Assembly: GCF_004570865.1 (NCBI RefSeq)
Contig: NZ_SPQS01000010.1
Span: 186,001-250,000 of the forward strand
DNA: 64,000 nt
Direction: 5' to 3'
Source of the DNA: Bradyrhizobium frederickii
GTDB taxonomy: Bacteria; Pseudomonadota; Alphaproteobacteria; Rhizobiales; Xanthobacteraceae
Part shown: positions 53,620 through 62,116 of the stretch, in pieces
Numbering within the stretch: position 1 is the stretch's first letter
How the letters are laid out: each line of letters opens with the position of its first letter
The notes under the pieces: model-generated
Database searches by the model: none
The model's input: the letters and a program-made list of their open reading frames with translations, nothing else
Told to the model about the DNA's origin: nothing
Position numbers and translations under genes: made by a program

Positions 53620-54534
53620 ATGACCGAACCCGCTTATGTCGCGGTGGACTGGGGCACCAGCAGTTTTCGCCTGTGGCTGGTCGATCGTGCCGGCCTCGTG
53701 CTGGCCGAACGCCGCAGCGATGAAGGCATGCTGGCCGCCGCCAAGACCGGCTTTCCCGCGGTGCTGCAATCGCATCTCGCGGCGGTCGAGGCGCCGGATC
53801 ATCTGCCGGTTCTCGTCTGCGGCATGGCCGGCGCGAAGACCGGCTGGGTCGAGGCCGGCTATGTCGACACGCCGGCCCCGCTCTCCGCCGTCCTGAACCA
53901 GGCTGTGCGCGTCCCCGGGCAGGCGCGCGACATCCGCATCCTGCCGGGCATCGCACAGCGAGACGCTGCCGCGCCGGACGTCATGCGCGGCGAGGAAACG
54001 CAGCTGCTCGGCGCGCTCGGCCTCGATGCGGTGGGCGAGGCGCTGGTCTGCATGCCCGGCACGCATTCGAAATGGGTGCGCGTCAGGGGCGGCGTCGTCG
54101 AACGCTTCTCCACCTTCATGACCGGCGAGCTGTTCAGCGCCGTCTCGCGCGAGACCATCCTGTCGCTCGCGATCGCGGGCGCCGACGAGGCCGAGGATAT
54201 CGCGAGCTTCAAGGCGGCGGTCAAGGCGGCGTACGCCGCGCCGGCCTTCGCCGCGAATCTCCTGTTCACGGCGCGCTCGCGGCAATTACTGTTCGGCGGC
54301 ACGCCGGCCGCGGCGCGCGAGACGCTGTCGGGCACCCTGATCGGCGCCGAGCTGGCCGCCGGTCTCTCCGGCGCGGTGCGGCAGGCGGCTGTCGTGCTGA
54401 TCGCCTCGGGCCGGCTTGCGATGCTGTACCGGCATGCCTTCGATGCACTGTCGTTCACGGTGCAGCCGGTCGATGCGGATGAAGCCGTCCGCCGCGGCCT
54501 GTCGATGGCGGCTGCCGCGATATGGACGAAATAG
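53620..54534 (+). CDS. dgoK: 2-dehydro-3-deoxygalactonokinase
   Basis: A 304-residue DgoK-family sugar acid kinase: N-terminal ATPase motif YVAVDWGTSSFRLWLVD, then VCGMAGAKTGWVEAGYV, LPGIAQRDAAAPDVMRGEE, and MPGTHSKWVRVRGGVVERF. It phosphorylates 2-dehydro-3-deoxy-D-galactonate at C6 in the De Ley-Doudoroff pathway. ATG 53620 follows GAGGA in the last tandem repeat. The aldolase gene follows after 13 bp. Confidence 0.94.
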   Translation: MTEPAYVAVDWGTSSFRLWLVDRAGLVLAERRSDEGMLAAAKTGFPAVLQSHLAAVEAPDHLPVLVCGMAGAKTGWVEAGYVDTPAPLSAVLNQAVRVPGQARDIRILPGIAQRDAAAPDVMRGEETQLLGALGLDAVGEALVCMPGTHSKWVRVRGGVVERFSTFMTGELFSAVSRETILSLAIAGADEAEDIASFKAAVKAAYAAPAFAANLLFTARSRQLLFGGTPAAARETLSGTLIGAELAAGLSGAVRQAAVVLIASGRLAMLYRHAFDALSFTVQPVDADEAVRRGLSMAAAAIWTK

Positions 54535-54547
54535 AAGGATTCTTGAG

Positions 54548-55180
54548 ATGAGCGTTGCCTTTCCGTCAATGAAGCGGCCGCTGGTCGCGATCCTGCGCGG
54601 CGTCAAGCCCGAGGAGACCGAGGCCATCGTCGGCGTGCTGATCGAAGCCGGCATGACCGCGATCGAGATCCCGCTGAACTCGCCCGATCCGTTCCGCTCC
54701 ATCGCAATGGCCGTGAAGCAGGCGCCACCAGGCGTGTTGATCGGCGCCGGCACGGTGCTCACTACCGCGGATGTCGATCGCCTCAACGACGTCGGCGGCA
54801 GGCTGATGGTCTCGCCGAACGTCGACACCCAGGTGCTGGTGCGTGCACATCAATACGGCATGGTCACGCTGCCCGGCGTGTTCTCGCCGACCGAGGCGCT
54901 GCTTGCCGCGCGCTCCGGCGCATCGGGCCTGAAATTCTTTCCGGCGAGCGTGTTGGGTGCCGCCGGCATCGCCGCGATCCGCGCCGTGCTGCCGTCAGGC
55001 GTGATGATCGCCGCCGTCGGCGGCGTCTCCGACCAGAATTTTGTCGAATACATCAAGGGCGGCGTGACCGCGTTCGGGCTCGGCTCCAGCCTCTACAAGC
55101 CCGGCATGAGCGCCGCCGATGTCGCCGCGCGCGCCAAGGCGACGGTCGAAGCCTATGATCGGGCGATTGCGAAAGACTGA
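54548..55180 (+). CDS. dgoA: 2-dehydro-3-deoxy-6-phosphogalactonate aldolase
   Basis: A 210-residue KDPG/KDPGal-aldolase family protein: PLVAILRGVKPEETEAIVGV (Glu in the catalytic barrel), IEIPLNSPDPF, IGAGTVLT, the Schiff-base Lys in GASGLKFFPASVLGA, and AVGGVSDQNFVEYIKGG. It splits KDPGal into pyruvate and glyceraldehyde 3-phosphate. Co-transcribed with dgoK; no galactonate dehydratase or transporter gene lies beside it. Confidence 0.94.
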   Translation: MSVAFPSMKRPLVAILRGVKPEETEAIVGVLIEAGMTAIEIPLNSPDPFRSIAMAVKQAPPGVLIGAGTVLTTADVDRLNDVGGRLMVSPNVDTQVLVRAHQYGMVTLPGVFSPTEALLAARSGASGLKFFPASVLGAAGIAAIRAVLPSGVMIAAVGGVSDQNFVEYIKGGVTAFGLGSSLYKPGMSAADVAARAKATVEAYDRAIAKD

Positions 55181-55286
55181 GCGTAATAAACCAGCTGTGA
55201 ACTCGTCATCGCCTAGTATGCCTCAAATTGCCGCGATGCTGATGTTGACACTTCGCGCAGTGTGACCGGCGCAGCAGGAGACTGAT

Positions 55287-57023
55287 ATGGCGATCAACAA
55301 CGTGGCCGATCTGTTCGTGGCGACGCTCGAACAGGCTGGCGTCAAGCGCATCTACGGCATCGTCGGCGACAGCCTGAACGCGCTGACCGAGGCGCTGCGC
55401 CGCCGCGGCACGATCGAATGGATCCATGTCCGCCACGAGGAGGTCGCTGCCTTCGCCGCCGCCGGCGAAGCCGAGGTGACCGGGAGCCTTGCGGTGTGCG
55501 CCGGCTCCTGCGGTCCCGGCAATCTGCATCTGATCAACGGGCTGTTCGACGCGCATCGCAGCCGCGTGCCCGTGCTGGCGATCGCGGCGCAGATCCCGAC
55601 CGCCGAGATCGGCGGCGGCTACTTCCAGGAGACGCATCCGCAGAACCTGTTCCGCGAATGCAGCCATTATTGCGAGCTGGTCTCCGACCCCAGCCAGCTT
55701 CCTTTCGTGCTGGAGAACGCGATCCGCGCGGCGGTGGGCCTGCGCGGCGTCGCCGTGGTCGCGATGCCCGGCGACGTCGCGTTCCGTAGCCCGCCGAAGC
55801 GCGCGCTGTCGACGACGCGCGGCCTTGGCGTGGCGGCGCCGAAGGTGGTGCCGCAGGCCGATGAGCTCAAGGCGCTCGCCGATCTCCTCAACGGCACTGA
55901 GCGCGTCACCCTGTTCTGCGGCCGCGGCTGCGCCGGCGCGCATGCGCCCCTGATGCAGCTCGCCGAGGCGCTGAAGAGCCCGATCGTGCATGCGCTCGGC
56001 GGCAAGGAGCACGTCGAATACGACAATCCCTACGACGTCGGCATGACCGGCTTCATCGGTTTCTCCTCGGGCTATGCCGCCATGCACGCCTGCGACGCGC
56101 TGGTGATGCTCGGCACCGACTTTCCCTACAAGCAGTTCTTCCCGACCGATTGCCAGATCGCGCAGATCGACATCCGCCCGGAAAATCTGGGCCGCCGCTG
56201 CAAGATCGATCTCGGCCTCGTCGGCGACGTCAGGCTCACCATCGAGGCGCTGCTGCCGCTGTTGAAAGCGAAGACGCAGCGCAGGCATCTCGACGACGCC
56301 GTCGCGCATTACAAGAAGGCGCGCGAGGGCCTGGACTCGCTCGCCAAGGGCACGCCGGGAGCCAAGCCGATCCATCCGCAGTATCTCGCCAAGGTCGTCA
56401 GCGACCATGCCTCCGACGATGCGGTGTTCACCGCCGATGTCGGCACGCCGACGGTGTGGGCCGCGCGCTATCTCGACATGAACGGCCGCCGCCGGTTGAT
56501 CGGCTCCTTCGTGCACGGCTCGATGGCCAATGCGATGCCGCAGGCGATCGGTGCGCAGGCGGCCCAGCCCGGCCGGCAGGTCATCTCGCTCTCCGGCGAC
56601 GGGGGCTTCACCATGATGATGGGCGATCTGATCACGCTCACGCAAGAGAAGCTGCCGGTGAAGGTGGTCGTCTTCAACAACGGCGTGCTCGGTTTCGTCG
56701 CGCTGGAGATGAAGGCGGCCGGCTTCGTCGACACCAATGTCGACCTGGAGAATCCGGATTTCGCGGCGATGGCGCGTGCCATGGGGATTTTTGCCAAACG
56801 CGTCGAGGATCCGGGCGAGCTTCCCGGTGCGGTGAATGAGATGCTCGCGCATGACGGGCCGGCGCTGCTCGACGTCGTCACCGCCAAGCAGGAGCTGTCG
56901 ATGCCGCCGACCATCACCACCGAGCAGATCAAGGGCTTCAGCCTCTGGGTCTTGCGCGCGGTGATGAACGGCCGCGGCGACGAGGTGCTCGACCTTGCCA
57001 AGACGAACCTGCTGCCGCGGTGA
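55287..57023 (+). CDS. poxB: Thiamine-diphosphate enzyme, pyruvate dehydrogenase (quinone)/PoxB-like
   Basis: A 578-residue ThDP enzyme with three domains: PYR (YGIVGDSLNALTEALRR, catalytic Glu in HVRHEEVAAFAAAG), a central FAD-type domain (FCGRGCAGAHAPLMQLAEAL) and PP (SGDGGFTMMMGDLITLTQEK for Mg-ThDP). It resembles pyruvate oxidases of the PoxB type, which turn pyruvate into acetate, CO2 and reduced quinone; acetolactate synthase-like activity cannot be excluded. It follows dgoA by 106 bp, which would link pyruvate released by the aldolase to acetate (inference). Confidence 0.9.
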   Translation: MAINNVADLFVATLEQAGVKRIYGIVGDSLNALTEALRRRGTIEWIHVRHEEVAAFAAAGEAEVTGSLAVCAGSCGPGNLHLINGLFDAHRSRVPVLAIAAQIPTAEIGGGYFQETHPQNLFRECSHYCELVSDPSQLPFVLENAIRAAVGLRGVAVVAMPGDVAFRSPPKRALSTTRGLGVAAPKVVPQADELKALADLLNGTERVTLFCGRGCAGAHAPLMQLAEALKSPIVHALGGKEHVEYDNPYDVGMTGFIGFSSGYAAMHACDALVMLGTDFPYKQFFPTDCQIAQIDIRPENLGRRCKIDLGLVGDVRLTIEALLPLLKAKTQRRHLDDAVAHYKKAREGLDSLAKGTPGAKPIHPQYLAKVVSDHASDDAVFTADVGTPTVWAARYLDMNGRRRLIGSFVHGSMANAMPQAIGAQAAQPGRQVISLSGDGGFTMMMGDLITLTQEKLPVKVVVFNNGVLGFVALEMKAAGFVDTNVDLENPDFAAMARAMGIFAKRVEDPGELPGAVNEMLAHDGPALLDVVTAKQELSMPPTITTEQIKGFSLWVLRAVMNGRGDEVLDLAKTNLLPR

Positions 57024-57044
57024 TTCGGCTGGGGCAGATCGGCC

Positions 57045-57199
57045 CACCTCTCCCGAAGGGAGAGGTCGGATCGCATCGAAAGATGCGATCCGGGTGAGGG
57101 GTTACGGTCTCGCTGAGTGCTGCGGCCCCTCACCCGGATTGCTCGGGCGCGCAATTGCGCGCCGAAGCAATCCGACCTCTCCCCGCCGGGGAGAGGTGA
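57045..57199. repeat. Intergenic repeat, CACCTCTCCC-GGGAGAGGT family
   Basis: Shares its first 100 bp almost base for base with 39105-39240, then continues with GGCGCGCAATTGCGCGCC and CCTCTCCCCGCCGGGGAGAGG hairpins. Its right half is translated on the minus strand as the C-terminus of the next gene. Confidence 0.92.
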
Positions 57200-57515
57200 A
57201 GGTCTGCCAGTGCAGCACGCTGCCGATCAGCAGGGCCGGCACGAAGCCAAGCACGATCAGGAAATGCGGCAGCTGCCTCGGCGAGACGAAGGCGATCGCG
57301 ATGTCCGAGATCAGCCAGAGCGCCGCGAACATCACCGCGAAGTCCGTTCGCGGGCAGCGCAGGTAGTAGAACACGGCGGTGATGACGATCGCGGGGCCGA
57401 TCGCGACCGCGATCATGATCGCGGTCAGCTCCTTCGGCGTCACCGCGTCAAGCATCATCGAGGCCAGCAGCCAGAGCGCGGCGAACATGGCGACGATGTC
57501 GAGCGGATGCCGCAA
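57102..57515 (-). CDS. Membrane protein with internal duplication and repeat-derived tail
   Basis: A 137-residue protein from TTG 57515 (AGAGG seven bases upstream). Residues 6-52 and 57-103 are two copies of a unit: MFAALWLLASMMLDAVTPKE versus MFAALWLISDIAIAFVSPRQ, each followed by a second helix, giving four membrane helices. The last 35 residues (SPRRGEVGLLRRAIARPSNP and onward) are encoded by the intergenic repeat at 57045-57199, so the native stop was probably lost. Confidence 0.7.
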   Translation of the reverse strand: MRHPLDIVAMFAALWLLASMMLDAVTPKELTAIMIAVAIGPAIVITAVFYYLRCPRTDFAVMFAALWLISDIAIAFVSPRQLPHFLIVLGFVPALLIGSVLHWQTFTSPRRGEVGLLRRAIARPSNPGEGPQHSARP

Positions 57516-57582
57516 TTCAATACCTCTCGCGGGGACGTATTATCGTTGTGGCCGGAGCCGCGGCCGTCAAGTCAAAATGCGC

Positions 57583-58491
57583 TTATTCGTCGTCACTTCC
57601 CGGCGTCGGGCGCAGCATGAAATGACCGAAGGCGGTGGCGATCGGCTTCTCCGCATCGTCCTGCCAGGCGCGCGCCTCGAAGGCGACGATGCGCCGGCCC
57701 TGCTTCACGATCGAGACGTTGGCAAACGTATCGAGCGCGCGCCCCGATCGCAGGTAATTGACGGTGAGCCCGATCGGCTTGGGCGGCGCGGCGGTACCGA
57801 GCTCGCGCGCGACGCCGATGACGGCGGTGGTCTCGAGGAAGGCCCCTGTCATGCCGCCGTGGATCGCGGGCAGGATCGGGTTGCCGATGATCTGCGGCGA
57901 GAACGGCATCGTCAGCGTGCCGTCGTCGTTGACGCTGATGCCGAGGGCGCGCGCGAACGGGCTGCGCGCGAAGGGCCCATCAGGATCCTCCGGCGCCTCC
58001 AGCACCGGGATGCTGCGCGCATCCATCCGGCGATCGGCAAGCATGTTGGTGCGGTTGGCGCCGATCATGAAGCAGGCGGTCGCGGTCGCGACCGGATCGT
58101 CTTCGGAGTTCTGATAGGCGGTGGAGCGCACGAAGGCGATCGAGCGCGTGGTGCGGTAGCAGACCGAATGCGCCTTGATGTCGAGACCTGGCGTTGCCGG
58201 CTTCTGGTAGTCGATGCGCAGGTCCAGCGTCGCGATCGCGCGCGTGCCGTCGAGCGCGAGCTGCACCGCCATGCCGCAGCTCTCGTCCAGCATCGCGGTG
58301 ACGACGCCGCCATGCAGCACCCCGGTTTCGGTGTCGCCGACGAAGACGGGCCGATAGGGCAGGCTCGACCAGGCCTCGGCGGGCGCGAAGCGGTCGAGCT
58401 GGAGCCCGCTGATATGGCCGTAATCGGAGCGGCGGCCCTTGATGGCCTCGGCGAGTTCCTCGAACGGGAGCGTGGTCGGCATGGTGCTCAT
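57583..58491 (-). CDS. Double-hotdog acyl-CoA thioesterase-like protein
   Basis: A 302-residue protein with two PaaI-type hotdog domains in tandem. Each has the catalytic helix motif: VLHGGVVTAMLDESCGMAVQ (residues about 58-77) and AIHGGMTGAFLETTAVIGVA (about 205-224), followed by LRIDYQKPA and LTVNYLRSG strands. Such enzymes hydrolyse acyl-CoA thioesters. The first Met and the one three codons later are both possible starts. Confidence 0.9.
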   Translation of the reverse strand: MSTMPTTLPFEELAEAIKGRRSDYGHISGLQLDRFAPAEAWSSLPYRPVFVGDTETGVLHGGVVTAMLDESCGMAVQLALDGTRAIATLDLRIDYQKPATPGLDIKAHSVCYRTTRSIAFVRSTAYQNSEDDPVATATACFMIGANRTNMLADRRMDARSIPVLEAPEDPDGPFARSPFARALGISVNDDGTLTMPFSPQIIGNPILPAIHGGMTGAFLETTAVIGVARELGTAAPPKPIGLTVNYLRSGRALDTFANVSIVKQGRRIVAFEARAWQDDAEKPIATAFGHFMLRPTPGSDDE

Positions 58492-58630
58492 GAGGACGTT
58501 CTAGACCAGTGTCGGGCGCCGCGCAAAACCCCGGATGGGCCCCCGCACCACAGGCGGTTTGGCCTCGACAGAGCGGGCCGAAGCGCCGATGGTGGGCGCT
58601 TCGTTCGTCGATGACCTGTAAGGAGCGCCC

Positions 58631-58951
58631 ATGGCCGACCCCGAAACGCCCGCCGCCAATCAGGGGCCCGTCACCATTTCGAGCTCCAGCGCGGAGCGGG
58701 CGCCGATCATCTATTTCGACGGCGCGTCCTGCTTCGGCCATCACAACGGCGCGATCCAGATCGAGCTCGCCGCGAACCTGTTGATGCCGGTCGGCGCCGC
58801 CGTCAGGGTCGACGTGGTCCAGACCGCGCATTTGCGTTGCAGCGTCGCCGCGGCGCTGGCGCTGCGCGAAGCCCTCGACAAGGCGCTGGCGATGTACCAG
58901 CAGGGCCAAAAGCAGCCGATGGCGGAGGAGATTCCGGCGGTGAAGAACTGA
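58631..58951 (+). CDS. Conserved hypothetical protein
   Basis: A 106-residue protein with AAGGAG before the ATG. Residues 24-85 look like a compact beta domain (PIIYFDGASCFGHHNGAIQI, ELAANLLMPVGAAVRVDVVQ) and a helix (AAALALREALDKALAMYQQG). The layout suggests a DUF-type protein found in Bradyrhizobium and relatives, but I cannot name it. Confidence 0.7.
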   Translation: MADPETPAANQGPVTISSSSAERAPIIYFDGASCFGHHNGAIQIELAANLLMPVGAAVRVDVVQTAHLRCSVAAALALREALDKALAMYQQGQKQPMAEEIPAVKN

Positions 58952-58960
58952 GACCGCGGG

Positions 58961-59080
58961 GGCCTTCATGGTTCGAGACGCGCCGCAAGGCGGCGCTCCT
59001 CACCATGAGGGTCAAAGATCGCGCCGCGAGGATGACCTCATCCTGAGGAGCCCGCCCAAAGCGGGCGTCTCGAAGGATGG
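58961..59080. repeat. Imperfect palindromic repeat, CATCCTGAGG family
   Basis: CCTTCATGGTTCGAGACGCG at the left pairs with CGTCTCGAAGGATGG at the right; inner blocks CTCACCATGAGG and CATCCTGAGGAG are also symmetrical. Related to 19062-19207. Confidence 0.8.
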
Positions 59081-59123
59081 CCGCAACGAAGTCGACATTG
59101 ACTTTGAGGTGAACGGCTTCGCC

Positions 59124-60593
59124 TCAGCCCACATGCACCTTCGGCTTCTTGCCGCCGTTCCACTTGCCGTCGAGCGCGCGCTCGATCTGGGCGGCGAGTT
59201 GCAGCAACAGGCCGTCGTTGGCCTGCTTGGCGATGGCCTGGATGCCGAGCGGCAGGCCGTGGTCTTGCATGGCCATCGGCATCGAGATCGCCGGCATGCC
59301 GCAGAGATTGGCGAGCGGCGTGAAGGCGAAAAAGCGCCAGAGATTGCCGAACCAGTCCAGCACGTCGGGATTGTCGGAGATGGTGAGATATTCCTTGGTG
59401 CCGACCTTGGGCGTCGGCAGCGCGGTGATCGGCGTCAGGATCACGTCCCACTGCTCGAAGAAGGCGCCGAAGCCGCGCGAGGTGGTGTTGAACACGCCCT
59501 GCATCTTCGCGCGCTCGGCGAAGCTCGTATGCCGGCCGGCTTCCCAGATCCGGATGTTCATCGGCTCGATCAGATCTTCCGGCGGCTTGTCCAGCCCGCG
59601 CGCGGCGAGCATGTTGGAGATCACCACCGCGAAGTTCGAGATGTAGCAGGTGGTCTGCGCCGCGAACGCGGCACGGAAGTCGAGCTCGGGCAGCGCATAA
59701 TCGACGTGATGGCCGAGGCCCTCGAGGAAGCGGCCGGTCTTCTCCAGCTCGGCGGCGATCTCTGGCGTCGCGGTGTAGTCGCCCCATGTGTGCGAGAGCG
59801 CAATGCGCAGCTTGCCGGGATCGCGCTTGATCATCTCGGAATAAGGCTGCGCCGTGGTCCAGAACGGCATGAACTCGCCGGGCGCAGGTCCCCTCGCATG
59901 ATCGACGAAGGCGGCGGTGTCGCGCACCGAGCGCGACTGGCAGCCCTGGATCGAGACGAGACCGGTCAGGTCCGACATGTGGGGCGCCAGCGAGAACACG
60001 CCGCGCGAGACTTTCAGGCCGATATTGCCGTTGACGCCGGCGGGAATGCGGATCGAGCCGCCGCCGTCGGTGGCGTGTGCGATCGGCACCACGCCGGCGG
60101 CAACCATCGCGGCGCTGCCTGCGGACGAGCCGCAGGTGGTGTAGTCGGTATTCCAGGGATTGCGCGTGACGTAGACGGCGGGATTGTCGGCCGAAGAGCA
60201 CACGCCGAATTCCGGCGTCGTGGTGCGTCCGATCAGGTTGAGGCCGGCGTGGCGGAACTTACCGGTCAGGAACGTGTCGGCGCTGGCGCGATTGCCGCGC
60301 ATCAGCAGCGAGCCCATTTCCTGCAACCGGTCCTTCATGGTCGGCCCGAGGTCCTTCATCAGGAAGGGCAAGCCGGCGAAGGGACCTGCGAGATTGGCGC
60401 CGTCCTTGGCGGGATCGGCGATCACGTCCTCGAACAGCTCGACCACGCCCGAGAGCGCCGGATTGACCTTGGCGACGCCTGCGGCGGCCTGGCGCGCCAG
60501 CTCCTTTGCCGTCAGCTCGCCCTTGCGGACGCGGCCGGCCAGCGCGACGCCGTCGTGCTGCGCCCATTCATTCCAGCTCATCGGCAACGTCAT
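59124..60593 (-). CDS. Amidase-signature hydrolase, NylA-like
   Basis: A 489-residue amidase-signature enzyme. Catalytic Lys in GLPFLMKDLG, then the Ser-rich motif TTCGSSAGSAAMVAAGVVPI with cis-Ser and nucleophile Ser in DGGGSIRIPA. Length and flanking motifs (GPFAGLPFLMKDL, TTPEFG, TRNPWN) resemble 6-aminohexanoate-cyclic-dimer hydrolase (NylA) more than the GatA type. ATG 60593 fits the GAGGGG site better than the TTG at 60602. It follows the cyanuric acid amidohydrolase-like gene by 127 bp on the same strand. Confidence 0.88.
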   Translation of the reverse strand: MTLPMSWNEWAQHDGVALAGRVRKGELTAKELARQAAAGVAKVNPALSGVVELFEDVIADPAKDGANLAGPFAGLPFLMKDLGPTMKDRLQEMGSLLMRGNRASADTFLTGKFRHAGLNLIGRTTTPEFGVCSSADNPAVYVTRNPWNTDYTTCGSSAGSAAMVAAGVVPIAHATDGGGSIRIPAGVNGNIGLKVSRGVFSLAPHMSDLTGLVSIQGCQSRSVRDTAAFVDHARGPAPGEFMPFWTTAQPYSEMIKRDPGKLRIALSHTWGDYTATPEIAAELEKTGRFLEGLGHHVDYALPELDFRAAFAAQTTCYISNFAVVISNMLAARGLDKPPEDLIEPMNIRIWEAGRHTSFAERAKMQGVFNTTSRGFGAFFEQWDVILTPITALPTPKVGTKEYLTISDNPDVLDWFGNLWRFFAFTPLANLCGMPAISMPMAMQDHGLPLGIQAIAKQANDGLLLQLAAQIERALDGKWNGGKKPKVHVG

Positions 60594-60720
60594 GAAATCC
60601 AAATCCCCTCAAGGTGCGGCGCCACCTTTTTCGCAAGGGAGGGCCTGAATCAACTGAGCCGGCGCGGGGGGCAGGGTTGCGCCGGGCGGAGGGGTCGCAA
60701 AACCGGTGATGCCGCCCGTC

Positions 60721-61833
60721 TCAATCCGACAGTCGCGCAATCACTGCAACCGGCCCGCCGCCAGCGGGACCCTGATGCTCGGCGCCCCCTGATACGTAGA
60801 CCGCGCCGGTGCCGGCAAGACCCGCGATCAGGCCGCCGACCGCGGCGCGGGCGTGGCGCGTCGAGCTGATGTCGGTGTCCTCCAGCATGGTATGACGGCA
60901 GCCGCGCACCGTGCCATCAGGTGAGGCCTCCGCCTTGGCGAAGACGTTGATGAGCTCGCGGCCCTCCGTTGCCTGCGGCGCGATGCGGAGTCCAACGCTT
61001 TGCAGCGCCGCGACCACCGCGGCGGAGTCGATGGCGTCGTTCATCACGGCATGACCGATCTCGAACTCGCTTGCTGATGCCGCCGAGTTGCCGAGCACGA
61101 TGACGACGTTGTGCATCAGCTCGATGCCTGATGAGGTGGAGGCCACGGACGAGAACAGATCGTAGCGCCGCAGCACGTCTTCATCGTGGAGATCGGCCGC
61201 AATCTCGCCGAGCGCGACGGCGACGCCGAGCGCGGAGGCGCCGCGGGAATAGGCCATCGAGGCGTAGGCGCTGGTCGTCGCTGTCTTGTTGCCGCGCGCC
61301 GCTGCCGCCTCGACGCGATCGCTGGTGAGCAGCGGGCACTTGATCTGCACGAAGTGGATGTCGGCGGGATCGCTGATGCCGGCATCCGCCATGGCCGCCT
61401 TCACGGCGGTCGCCGTCTCCGTGATCTGCGCGGAGCGGCCGAGCTCCTCGGGCAGGAAATCCCGCGTCTGCGCCATGCCGATGCTCAGCCGCTTTCCGGA
61501 GGGGCGTACCGGAGGGCTGTCGATGGCTCGGCGCGTGAACACCGTGATGTGCGGGCTGAGCACGCCCTCGGTGCCGCCGGACATCACGAAGGCGATGCGC
61601 TGCTCGACCTCGTGCTGCGGCAGGTCGAGGTGGGGCGCCAGCGCTGCGCACAGCGCGCTGACGGCGTATTCCCGCGTGAAATCATTGACGCCGCCGTTAC
61701 CCTCGGTCTTGCCGAGGATCGCTAGGATCTCGCGCGGATCGATCGCGCCCGAACCGATCATGGCCATGAGACCGGAGACATCGCCGGGGCCCGTGGTGGC
61801 GATCTTGAAGACGCCGACCGATGTTGTACGCAT
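60721..61833 (-). CDS. Ring-opening amidohydrolase (cyanuric acid amidohydrolase/barbiturase family)
   Basis: A 370-residue member of the AtzD/TrzD/barbiturase family, which open the cyanuric acid or barbiturate ring. The three-fold repeated layout is visible: each third has a Lys and a Ser motif, e.g. ILGKTEGNGGVND with FVMSGGTEGVLSPH, IKCPLLTSDRV with AYASMAYSRGASALG, and FAKAEASPDG with VYVSGGAEHQGPAGGGPVAV. The substrate (cyanurate or barbiturate) cannot be told from sequence alone. The amidase downstream could act on the product. Confidence 0.92.
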   Translation of the reverse strand: MRTTSVGVFKIATTGPGDVSGLMAMIGSGAIDPREILAILGKTEGNGGVNDFTREYAVSALCAALAPHLDLPQHEVEQRIAFVMSGGTEGVLSPHITVFTRRAIDSPPVRPSGKRLSIGMAQTRDFLPEELGRSAQITETATAVKAAMADAGISDPADIHFVQIKCPLLTSDRVEAAAARGNKTATTSAYASMAYSRGASALGVAVALGEIAADLHDEDVLRRYDLFSSVASTSSGIELMHNVVIVLGNSAASASEFEIGHAVMNDAIDSAAVVAALQSVGLRIAPQATEGRELINVFAKAEASPDGTVRGCRHTMLEDTDISSTRHARAAVGGLIAGLAGTGAVYVSGGAEHQGPAGGGPVAVIARLSD

Positions 61834-62116
61834 GACTGTCCTTGTGGAGTTCAGGGGCCCGGCGGAGCAAACAGCCGTTGAACAGCGGCTCCTGTCAAGC
61901 AGGGATGACGGATCGGCTATCCTGGTCTGCCGCGATGCAAGAGAGAAGCCGCGCCTCCCCACGAATGTGGCGAGATCGCATCGGTTCGAGAAAAAAATCC
62001 CCTGTCGACGGTGGTCCGGCGTACCTTGATGAATCAACCCCGCTTGGTCCATAAGCGGCGTCCCGTGGCCGGTGGTTCGCCGCCCGCACGGCGGGCTTGG
62101 ATAGAGGGAATCTCGC

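Noticed and set aside
53368..54285. N-terminal extension of the luciferase-like monooxygenase
   Set aside because: The extra residues are antisense to dgoK; a good ribosome binding site supports the start at 53367.
55206..57047. Minus-strand open frame of 613 codons
   Set aside because: Antisense shadow of the PoxB-like gene.
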